Assembly: GCA_963575675.1 (NCBI GenBank)
Contig: CAUYUA010000221.1
Coordinates: 1-32,878 of the forward strand
DNA: 32,878 bases
DNA from: CAUYUA01 sp963575675
Lineage (GTDB): Bacteria > Pseudomonadota > Alphaproteobacteria > Azospirillales > Azospirillaceae
Direction: 5' to 3'
Under the pieces are notes generated by a model. It saw only the letters and a list, made by a program, of their open reading frames with translations, was not told where the DNA came from and did not search any database. Shown in pieces: positions 26,001 to 32,637 of the stretch; positions within the stretch are counted from its first letter, which is position 1; each line of letters opens with the position of its first letter. The position numbers and the translations under genes are program-made.

Positions 26001-26842
26001 TTCACCGAAGCGATACGACCTTCTCCGTTAATTTCGCTGACGATCGCCGTCTGATCCAGAGCATTTTTATGCTGAACCAGAGCGCTCATCAAAGCATCGA
26101 TCCGCTGCCCGAACTGATCTCGCAAACTGGCGGCAGTGCGAGTGATGGTTTCAAACGCTTGACGAATCTCCAGCGGCGCGTCGCCGCTTAGAACCATGTC
26201 GGCTTCAATATTTCCCGCTTTAATCTGTTCTTCAAAGGATTGCAAACGTCCCAAATTTTTCAACCAACGTCTCAGCAGCAGCCGCATAACAATCAAACCC
26301 GCCGTTAAGCTACCGGCGGCCAACCAAAAGGCTCCCGTCATCAAACTCCATAATTCATCCGCGGCTTTTGTAATATCATAGTTGAAGCGAAGGACGCCAT
26401 AATCATGCCCGCCGACGACGATGTTATGATTAACATCGAACAACCGCTCTGCAACGATCGAAATCAGCCAAGAAGGAGGAGGATGGATGCCCGTCCCTCT
26501 GGACGTTTCCAGCAATATGCGAGCGCCCGTCATATCGATAAACATAATTTTATGAAACGGCGTCCGCAACAAAGCCTGCTCTAAAGTGCGCCGCACGGCA
26601 TCATAATCTCCGATAACAACGCTTTCCTGTATCGCCTGGGCCGTTATCGTGGTGACCATATCTGCGGTAATCTGCCACTCCTCTAGGCGTTGTTCAAATT
26701 GATGAAAATAGAACACGCCCAACCCCAGCCCAAGAAACAGAGTCAGCGCCAGAGAATAGAGAGCAAAAATACGAGAACTCAGGGATTGCGGCATAAGCTG
26801 CGATCCCCAAGCGACCAGCGAAAAATAACGGCGGCGTTCCAT
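23021..26842 (-). CDS. Membrane hybrid sensor histidine kinase with degenerate first receiver and HPt
   Basis: Counting from the ATG at 26842 the protein has 1273 residues. Two membrane helices (about 24-47 and 168-190) enclose a periplasmic domain of about 120 residues. A HAMP-like linker, two PAS domains (about 260-370 and 390-500), HisKA (H532 in MSHEIRTPLNG) and HATPase (GGTGLGL box) follow. The first receiver lacks the phosphoacceptor: LINHS has N823 where Asp is expected and the acidic pair is reduced. The second receiver is intact (D965 in LMDMRMP), and HPt has H1119 in AHSMKG. A helical tail resembles that of the kinase at 17899. An alternative start at 26794 (MPQSLSSRIF) has a better ribosome site, GGGGA 9 nt upstream. 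The binding-protein gene ends 16 nt before the chosen start. Confidence 0.93.
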   Translation of the reverse strand: MERRRYFSLVAWGSQLMPQSLSSRIFALYSLALTLFLGLGLGVFYFHQFEQRLEEWQITADMVTTITAQAIQESVVIGDYDAVRRTLEQALLRTPFHKIMFIDMTGARILLETSRGTGIHPPPSWLISIVAERLFDVNHNIVVGGHDYGVLRFNYDITKAADELWSLMTGAFWLAAGSLTAGLIVMRLLLRRWLKNLGRLQSFEEQIKAGNIEADMVLSGDAPLEIRQAFETITRTAASLRDQFGQRIDALMSALVQHKNALDQTAIVSEINGEGRIASVNDLYCTTLGIARDALIGIRPEDSMIEVGDDTDSSVRSMLSDDVWRGVVRMACADGNLLWLKRTVVPIFASESRIEKWVCIDVDITGQKAAEEKLWAAYHRSRQLAERHLQAILDTVGEGFVLIDGNQKLVICNQKFRQLYPGAATEIDSCATFGEILLAAFRAHGFNEETCRNRVVERLQAYRTEMGVPRIKQFEDGRWIREVEYPTQDNGVVAIYSDISEMIRLENDLRRAKEQAEAGSRAKSEFLAMMSHEIRTPLNGVMGMTSLLIDTPLSSDQKRFADTIRFSTESLLGIINDILDFSKVEAGRMEFEECPFEIGALVEGVIDVLAPRARSKKIDIAYMTPKESYGQLLGDAGRLRQVLLNLAGNAVKFTHVGGVSIVVVIENGAASNGARVSIRVSDTGIGISDVAKTRMFEMFSQADASTTRRFGGTGLGLAISKRIVESMGGVIGFDSQGNGSTFWFSVPLKLLTPHAATLRKEDAVQGLRVLIIDNCVIHRDVLVLQLQNWGVGVTACGGDADGALKLMEEASLRNEPYQFILINHSTFDANIVEVAARLHAKSKSDAAQMILLSSADHGELQQVGCSRYFRHVLSKPLRQNVLYGCLSGSSSAFALHHGVVSGNRQSAPLKQGRKLSVLVAEDNYVNQQVAAGLLAKLGHRADLANDGGEAAAMAEHGKYDLILMDMRMPNVDGLQATRMIRSLAGGKGSIPIIAMTANAMERDRKACLEAGMNDFLPKPTDIARLAEILARWSPSDVQFREFAAEQQNCSGSSCSNDAWTFPEQIAGIDLNAARKNTFDNAPLLHEILLEFVASHSDFVDRLNAAIAVCHWGDVQRLAHSMKGVSATIGALTLSKLVSRVETLDAKSDRSVLNDLLEQVEQAFKEVISGIRTLEPAIPLSSVEQKTEEKASDTVSLSEYHEVSVQLMSALGDANPEAGRFAEKIMILLAETGFSTIAAEVFRLTDNYDFDEALQKLLKLTEALEASSCAVCSV

Positions 26843-26858
26843 CAATCCCGTCCAATCC

Positions 26859-27755
26859 CTAATGCAAGGAGGCGGGAGCGGTGAGGTAGAATTGGAAATA
26901 GCTGAGGTAATCCTCGTCGTTGGCCGAAACAAAGCGCGTCAAGACGGGAAACTGGACCATTTCCGAGACTTGCTTGAGAATCACAACACCCCGAGGGTCT
27001 GATCCCATATTAAGAAACGCTTGAATAACCGCTTTCGCATCTTCTGCAAGAACCCGAGGCGAAAGCATCAAAGCAAGGTCATTGAAGGGCTCGGAACTCC
27101 ACAGTTTACGAAAGGATATGTTTTTACGCATCGCGTAGCCATCGATCAATTGAGAATTGGCTCCGATCGCGCTGACCTTTCCACTGAGCAATTGAGCAAT
27201 GGCGCCGTCCTGATTTCCGCCAAACACAACCTTTGCGCCGACCTTTTGTGACAGCAAATGCGCATAAGGAACCTTGTAAGCAACCAGAGCCTCCGGCCCA
27301 GGAAACGCCACTTCCGCTCCTTCAAGCTGCCGCAACTCTTTGATCGGAGAAGACGCCGGAACAACGATTTCACCACGCACAGCCGGATAATCGCGACGAC
27401 CAAACACTTTCCATCCCATTTTACGTCGTTCATTGCTGAACAGATGATTGGTGAAAGCAAAATCAACCTCCTGAGCCAAAACATAACTTGTTGTATCGGC
27501 CGAGGTTCTCCCAACCTTTAAGATCAAACGGACGCCGCTGATTGCCGAGACGTAATCAATAATCGGATTCCAATAGGAGGCGGTCAATTGCACGCCGAAC
27601 TGATTGACGGGAGAAAAATTATAACTTCTACTGACGTCGGCGGCTCCCGCATTAAAACAAAACATAACCACAAAAATAAATGGCGACGTTTGCCTAAGAC
27701 GATGAAAGAACGATGTCCGCATCGTAAGGCTGACAAAACAATCTACGATCAGCAC
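26859..27755 (-). CDS. PhnD-like periplasmic substrate-binding protein
   Basis: This exported protein belongs to the phosphate/phosphonate-type (PhnD-like, type 2) periplasmic binding group. The signal peptide ends near FNAGAA-DVS. Family features are NFSPVNQFGVQLTASYWNPIIDYVS, VDFAFTNHLF, the VVPASSPIKELRQLEGAEVAFPGP lobe-switch segment, and GGNQDGAIAQLLSGKVSAIGANSQ. I chose the GTG at 27755 because AAAGGAG lies 8 nt upstream; the ATG at 27722 (MRTSFFHRLRQ) gives a more classical signal peptide but has no ribosome site. No transporter genes are nearby. It immediately precedes a kinase with a periplasmic domain, so it more likely presents a ligand to that kinase than to a permease (inference). 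Confidence 0.88.
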   Translation of the reverse strand: MLIVDCFVSLTMRTSFFHRLRQTSPFIFVVMFCFNAGAADVSRSYNFSPVNQFGVQLTASYWNPIIDYVSAISGVRLILKVGRTSADTTSYVLAQEVDFAFTNHLFSNERRKMGWKVFGRRDYPAVRGEIVVPASSPIKELRQLEGAEVAFPGPEALVAYKVPYAHLLSQKVGAKVVFGGNQDGAIAQLLSGKVSAIGANSQLIDGYAMRKNISFRKLWSSEPFNDLALMLSPRVLAEDAKAVIQAFLNMGSDPRGVVILKQVSEMVQFPVLTRFVSANDEDYLSYFQFYLTAPASLH

Positions 27756-28086
27756 GCGCTCTTCTCCTTTAACAAAGAGTGACAAATGAAGAGGTACACC
27801 CAGTCTGATCGAAAACCAAAAAAAACTCGTCGGCGCTTTTTTCTTCCAACCTCTTGCGAATTCATCGGGTTGGAACAAGCTCTCACGCTTTCGCGTCGTT
27901 ACGATCCTCCAATCATGATTTCGAAATCATGACCTTAGAACAAGCCGCCTTACTTTGATTGACTTCGGAGTGTCCAGGGCAAAACCCTTCCCTCCCCCGC
28001 CCTTTCCTTCGGCTGCAACAAACGATGGAGGCTTGGGGTTTCCGCACAAACCAAACATGATCATAAAAATTCAAATAATGAGCACA
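27756..28086. other. Intergenic region with a perfect palindrome
   Basis: These 331 bases separate the HD-GYP gene from the binding-protein gene, both on the minus strand. They hold an exact 20-bp palindrome (27913-27932) and an imperfect repeat CCAACC / GGTTGG near 27847-27873. No gene is supported. The promoter of the downstream binding-protein and kinase genes may lie here. Confidence 0.5.
27913..27932. promoter_or_regulatory. Perfect 20-bp palindrome, candidate operator
   Basis: TCATGATTTCGAAATCATGA is exactly self-complementary. It lies about 160 bp upstream of the binding-protein start. Its symmetry and position fit a dimeric regulator site, but the sequence is not one I recognise. It has no T-run, so a terminator role is unlikely. 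Confidence 0.35.
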
Positions 28087-29178
28087 TCAACAATCCTGAT
28101 AATCATTGTAAATCTTCCTAAAAAGATCGGTGATTTCTAAAAACGCATCAACAATATTCGGATCAAAATGTTGACCTTTGCCTTTTACGATAAGCTCAAC
28201 AGCGTCTTCATGGGAAAACGGCGGCTTGTAGATGCGACGACTAATCAATGCGTCATAAACATCTGCAACGGCCATAAGACGGGCTGAAATGGGAATGCTA
28301 TTTCCCGAGAGCCCCAACGGATAACCGCTCCCGTCCCATTTTTCATGATGACTGTAGGCAATTTCACGAGAAAATCGAAGAAACGAGTTTTCCTTCGCCT
28401 CGGCGGCGACTTCAGCGGCCAATATAGCGTCTCGGCCAATGGCGGGATGAGTTTTCATGATTTCAAATTCCGCCGCCGTCAGTTTCCCCGGCTTCAACAG
28501 AATCGCATCAGGAATGCCGACCTTGCCGATGTCATGAAGAGGAGCGGATTTAAACAACAAATCGATTGTTCGATCATCGAGATACGCCGCGAAATCAGGA
28601 TAAGTGGACAATTTTTCGGCAAGAGCCCGAACATAGTTTTGTGTTCGCTTGATGTGGTTTCCAGTTTCATTGTCCCTGGTTTCCGCCAGCGAAGCCATGG
28701 CGCGAATTGTAACATCCTGCGTTTCAACAACCTCGCGCGTCCGGTCGGCGACCAACAGCTCCAGCGTTCGATTTTGATCCTTAAGGCGACGCTGTGCGCG
28801 CAACAACGCCACATGAGTTCGGACGCGGGCAATCACGACCGGAGGAGAAATCGGTTTGGTGATGTAGTCCACGGCTCCGACTTCAAATCCTCGCGCCTCG
28901 TCATGAGCTTCCCCCATGGCGGTCACGAAAATTACAGGAGTGTCCGCCGTTTTCGGATTGCTTTTTAAACGTCGGCATACTTCAAACCCATCCATCCCCG
29001 GCATCATCACGTCAAGAAGAACGATGTCCGGAGTAGGAGACCGCTCCATACGCGCCAAAGCATTCGGACCATCTTTGGAAACACTGAGCATATAACTGTC
29101 GCGCAGAAGGTCGGAAAGAACCTTGAGGTTGATTGGTTCGTCATCAACGATGAGAACATTAGGCTTTGCGTCATTCAT
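28087..29178 (-). CDS. Response regulator with HD-GYP domain (c-di-GMP phosphodiesterase, RpfG type)
   Basis: This 363-residue cytoplasmic protein has an N-terminal receiver (1-125; D12/D13, phosphoacceptor D56 in LLDVMMPGMDG, T86, K108). A coiled linker (about 125-155) leads to an HD-GYP domain (about 155-350). The catalytic HD pair is H215/D216 in LHDIGKVGIPD; the second metal region is HHEKWDGSGYP, with GYP at 285-287, and ADVYDAL follows. All signature residues are present, so active hydrolysis of cyclic di-GMP is expected. It is the first gene of a same-strand signalling block with two HPt-ending kinases and is the only local response regulator with an output domain. Confidence 0.95.
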   Translation of the reverse strand: MNDAKPNVLIVDDEPINLKVLSDLLRDSYMLSVSKDGPNALARMERSPTPDIVLLDVMMPGMDGFEVCRRLKSNPKTADTPVIFVTAMGEAHDEARGFEVGAVDYITKPISPPVVIARVRTHVALLRAQRRLKDQNRTLELLVADRTREVVETQDVTIRAMASLAETRDNETGNHIKRTQNYVRALAEKLSTYPDFAAYLDDRTIDLLFKSAPLHDIGKVGIPDAILLKPGKLTAAEFEIMKTHPAIGRDAILAAEVAAEAKENSFLRFSREIAYSHHEKWDGSGYPLGLSGNSIPISARLMAVADVYDALISRRIYKPPFSHEDAVELIVKGKGQHFDPNIVDAFLEITDLFRKIYNDYQDC

Positions 29179-29216
29179 GTGATGTGTTCCGCCCCAAAGA
29201 AGAGTTTGACGCCGTG

Positions 29217-29238
29217 AAGCGATAGAATCGCTTGTTTT
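29217..29238 (+). terminator. Terminator-like hairpin on the plus strand
   Basis: AAGCGAT (29217-29223) pairs with ATCGCTT (29227-29233) around a 3-nt loop and is followed by GTTTTT. No plus-strand gene precedes it, so it might stop antisense transcripts or form a structure in the leader of the HD-GYP messenger. Confidence 0.4.
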
Positions 29239-29406
29239 TATCCCTCATTATACCGAGAAATCCGAAACCCGGCAGGATGAATGACGCGAATAATGATCTG
29301 AGTTATCACTCTAACGACGAAAGCAGGAAGCGCGTCTGAATGATCGCTCAACGACGCAATAGCCTCCAGCATCATGTTATTTTAGAAAGAAATTGACCCA
29401 CGTCAA

Positions 29407-29436
29407 GATTCTCCTCTGGAATTGTTTATTTTTACA
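29407..29436. repeat. Inner module of the dispersed repeat, without its ends
   Basis: Thirty bases starting GATTCTCCTCTGGAATTG are identical to a segment that starts at position 17640 in the left arm of the full element. CAACAGCTCAC shortly after resembles CAACGGCTCAC in the core of that element. The terminal modules and the G6/C6 hairpin are absent. Confidence 0.75.
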
Positions 29437-29781
29437 ACAGCTCACTCTTGCTGACGATTATTGAATCATATCTATGCTTCTCGGACAATCGAAAATTCCA
29501 GGAACCCACGGCAATAGAAAATTGTTTGTGGACACATATATAAGAATCAAAGAAAATCCGACACAGCGACAGGTTCCTTGGCCCTTTTTAATTGCTGCGC
29601 AAAAATCGAATCTCACGGATCAATCATTCGGCTCGTTCGCATAACACTAGAAACCATTGCGCCGTTGAGCAATAATTTCAACCGAAGCGATTTTCTGACA
29701 ACATCGCAACCAAGTCTTTGCTTCGATGACAACACCAATCGAAACTCCAACCGACCTTATGACAAGAAAGGACACTCTCAC

Positions 29782-30225
29782 ATGTTCCGGTATTTACACA
29801 CCATGGTCCGTGTGACCGACCTAGAGCCTGCCTTGGCCTTCTGGCGCGACGCGCTCGGATTGATTGAAACGCATCGAATCGAAAACGAGATCGGTCGTTT
29901 TACACTCATCTTTTTGGCTGCCCCCGACGATGTCGAACAGGCACAGAAAAACAAGGCGCCGTTGCTGGAACTGACCTGGAATTGGGACCGAGAAATCTAC
30001 TCCGGCGGTCGCAACTTCGGACATCTCGCCTATTGCGTTTCAGATATTTACGCCATGTGCCGACGTCTTATGAACGCTGGCGTGACAATCAACCGCCCGC
30101 CGCGTGATGGCTCCATGGCCTTTATCCGCTCGCCCGAAGGCGTTTCGATTGAACTGCTTCAGGAAGGCGAACGCCGCTCCCCCATCGAACCCTGGATTTC
30201 CATGCCCAATTCCGGCAGTTGGTAA
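29782..30225 (+). CDS. gloA: Lactoylglutathione lyase (glyoxalase I)
   Basis: This 147-residue cytoplasmic metalloenzyme converts the methylglyoxal-glutathione hemithioacetal to S-lactoylglutathione. It is a two-repeat VOC-fold protein. The four metal ligands of bacterial GloA are visible: H6 in YLHTMVRV, E63 in LLELTWNWD, H81 in NFGHLAYCVSD and E124 in SIELLQ. The length is close to E. coli GloA with a slightly longer C-terminus. The start ATG at 29782 has AAAGGA 9 nt upstream, although the frame is open for 68 codons before it. The gene is monocistronic in this window. Confidence 0.96.
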   Translation: MFRYLHTMVRVTDLEPALAFWRDALGLIETHRIENEIGRFTLIFLAAPDDVEQAQKNKAPLLELTWNWDREIYSGGRNFGHLAYCVSDIYAMCRRLMNAGVTINRPPRDGSMAFIRSPEGVSIELLQEGERRSPIEPWISMPNSGSW

Positions 30226-30431
30226 TATGTCCTAAAAGAAATATCAGAGTTACGTTCCCTCTTACTCGCGTCAGCGCAGAAGCAATGAAAAACATGCTTG
30301 CAGAGATCAGCATTGCAACGCCTCTGCCGCGACGCGAGTCTTCAACTCAACCAACGCGCCGCCACAAGACGTGACATGATGTTGCAACCGTGATAACATA
30401 TTCTCTGATGGTTCAGGGGAGAGAAGAGGTT

Positions 30432-30764
30432 ATGGATCAAGAACTCAAACAGATGCTGAAGCATCTGACATCCCAAGTTGACGGAATCGTCAAAACCCTC
30501 GCCCAACACGGCGAGATACTCACCCGACATAGCGAGATGCTCGTCCAACACGGCGAGATGCTCGCCCAACATGGCGAGATGCTCGCCCAACATGGTGAAG
30601 AAATCTCTGAAATCAAAGGCGATATTCGGGAAATCAAGGGCCGTTTGGTTGATGCGCCGACCGCACGCGATTTTGGACGCCTTGAAGGGCGAGTGCAAGA
30701 GATCAGCACCCGTCAACCCGTGACGCTTGCCTACCAAACGCCGACCGACCGTCAACGCGCCTAA
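30432..30764 (+). CDS. Small coiled-coil protein with heptad repeats
   Basis: This 110-residue protein has no recognisable enzyme domain. Residues about 22-70 form a continuous coiled coil with near-identical heptads of the type MLAQHGE, then EISEIKG and DIREIKG. The heptads are encoded by about five 21-nt tandem repeats (30498-30602). Hydrophobic residues fall at a and d positions, and His-Gly recurs. The C-terminal third is polar. The ATG at 30432 follows the purine-rich GGGGAGAGAAGAGG; an ATG at 30390 is also in frame. Small proteins of this kind occur in many bacteria without known function. The repeats make it prone to length change. Confidence 0.7.
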   Translation: MDQELKQMLKHLTSQVDGIVKTLAQHGEILTRHSEMLVQHGEMLAQHGEMLAQHGEEISEIKGDIREIKGRLVDAPTARDFGRLEGRVQEISTRQPVTLAYQTPTDRQRA

Positions 30765-30771
30765 ATGCATG

Positions 30772-30854
30772 AATTCACGCGCCAGGCAATCCGACTCTCT
30801 TTACCATAGACTGTTCACGCACCAAATTATGGTCTAACACCTGGCGCGAGAATT
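30772..30854. repeat. Nested inverted repeat downstream of the coiled-coil gene
   Basis: AATTCACGCGCCAGG (30772-30786) is inverted at 30840-30854 with one mismatch in 15. Inside, ACCATA (30803-30808) pairs with TATGGT (30828-30833). The whole folds into a long stem with a branched loop. It lies 8 nt after the coiled-coil gene and may end transcription between convergent genes, or be a small palindromic element. The sequence differs from the main repeat family. Confidence 0.6.
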
Positions 30855-30932
30855 TACGCCGAAAATTATGGCGGTTGAGTATCGCCAAACGTCCGCCTTT
30901 CTCTTTTGGAATCAAAGGCTTTGCGAGTGATC

Positions 30933-30959
30933 GCGGCCAAGAGCGCAGTCCCTGGCCCC
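30933..30959. repeat. Solo terminal module of the dispersed repeat family
   Basis: GCGGCCAAGAGCGCAGTCCC followed by TGGCCCC corresponds to the outer 27 bp of the right arm of the 17568-17858 element, with about five substitutions. It lies 32 nt beyond the stop codon of the minus-strand envelope gene. Confidence 0.5.
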
Positions 30960-30990
30960 ATCTAATCTTCCCGTTCATTGAGGGGAATGG

Positions 30991-32637
30991 CTATTCTTTG
31001 CTTTTTTCCACACCCGAGAAACGACGAACAAATTTCGGCGTCAGTTTGATGAATTCGTCAATATAAGCCTCCAAATTGCTTTGATTAAGTCCTCCATTTG
31101 CGCGAACGTCCCATTCCATTCGCACATCACGATCGCTATCTACATAAACTCGAGACCAACGTTGATGACGATTCCAGTCGTTGATCGCTTCCAGTAAAAC
31201 GGGTTGTTGCGGCGTTACCCAAGTCCACATCATCAAATTCAAACAAGCTCCGGCATCGTTGCAGTCATAGAAATCAAACTGAAGCTCCCGCGTAGGCATG
31301 TCGGCTCCGGAAGCAACCGTCACACGGGGGTTTCCCGCCCTGTTCCTCTTTATTGAGGATGGAAAGCCATGGCCAGAGAGAATATTTTGAAGTTTTCCGG
31401 CAGTAAACTCCATGACATCAAAAAATTCTTGATTTTTATCTGGTTTATCACCCTTAAAATCATCACGGTTTCTCAGAGCATTGTCTGTTTTCTTTTGATG
31501 AGGATCATCCACCGTCGGAAGAACAAGCGGTTTCTCGACAGCGAAAGGAATGACGTTCAACCAATCTTGCTCCGACTTTGATTGCGCAGGTGAAGACGTG
31601 GAAGGATTGGCGGCCATAGGCAACGCGATCAATGATTTCGCTTGCGGCAACAAAGCGGAAACATCGTTGCCGTTAAAAATTGCAACGCCATTTTCGCTCA
31701 AAGCAAAGCGATAATGATGGAGCGCAACTCCATCTGGACGCTCCTCACGCTGTCCGAGAATCGCAAGGACAGGCGCAATTATAGGATCAAGAGGCTCGCT
31801 TAAAGTTGTCGCAATAGTCCTGACCATGGGTTCAACGCCACGCAACGTAACGTCGAAATTTCCAAAGCCGCCATATTGAGCAGCCTCGCGCAGCACGGCT
31901 TGGCCGAATGCGTCCAAAGCGTAATGTGGAGTTTCAATTTTGAACTGCTTAACATCCAGGATTAACCCGGATATTTTGCTTTCAACTGACGCAGAAATCT
32001 CTCTTTGTCCTTTATTGGGATTGCTAAGCGCTTCCGGCAATTTCTGATTGATGACATTATTTGCCAACTCAGAGAGCATATCGATCAGAGGCAATTGACG
32101 CAGACCGACTTCGATCGCCAGAGTTCGTGGAACGGAAGAGGGATCGACCAATCCCAAACCAGGACCAACTTCGACATCCTCCCAACCGAACACGCCAGTG
32201 ATCTCGGCGTAGGGGGCGTCGAGACGCAAAGCGCCGGATTGAGCTCGCGCGTTTTTCAAACGCCCGATCGAAAGCCCCTCTTTTGTGGCCAGCGAGAGCC
32301 CTTCAATTTCCCACCCCCATGTGACGTCGCCGATCAATAGATTTGGTTGACTCAGGCGGCTCCAGGCGGATTTGACTTCTTTCAACAGCTCTGAACCGAC
32401 GTCCGGAGGAGATTGAACCAAACGCACAGCTTGCCCGATGAGGTCTCGGGTTCGATCGAGCGCAATGCGGTCGACGTTCGAAGCGATTTCAAGACGCTCC
32501 AGACGCAGCAGAGGCGCTCCGGGCTTGTCCGACGAGAGAAAAGTGTTGTGAACAATCAAGTCGTGGATTTGAAAATGCGATGGTTGGTTCCAAAGCGCGC
32601 CGTTGCGGGGGGTAAGCGTTGCTTGGGTCGTAAACGG
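30991..32637 (-). pseudogene. Envelope-type protein with C-terminal YbjN-like domain, 3' part after an in-frame TGA
   Basis: The open part codes for about 548 codons after a TGA at 32638-32640. The first possible start is a TTG at 32559 with no ribosome binding site, giving 522 residues, while protein-like sequence (TLTPRNGALWNQPSHFQIHDL) already precedes it. Residues about 1-300 of that product resemble AsmA/DUF2125-type envelope proteins. A low-complexity linker follows (about 310-385). The last 110 residues match the YbjN type: FYDCNDAGACLNLMMW, NDWNRHQRWSRVYVDSDRDVRMEWDV. Because the same frame is open upstream of the TGA to the window edge, I read this as one gene broken by a stop. Two separate genes, or a sequence error, remain possible. 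Confidence 0.6.

Larger units (their letters stand above)
29179..29781. other. Divergent HD-GYP / glyoxalase intergenic region
   Basis: This 603-base region holds promoters for genes on both strands. It contains a terminator-like hairpin (29217-29238) and a partial copy of the inner module of the dispersed repeat (29407-29436). The rest is AT-rich. The frame of gloA stays open upstream to 29578 but shows no family similarity there. Confidence 0.5.

Noticed and set aside
29578..29781. 68-codon N-terminal extension of glyoxalase I
   Set aside because: GloA homology begins exactly at the ATG at 29782, which has a good ribosome binding site. The extension has no similarity to a targeting signal.
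30498..30602. Possible CRISPR-like array of 21-nt repeats
   Set aside because: The units are contiguous without spacers, are in frame and encode heptads of a coiled coil. No cas genes are present.
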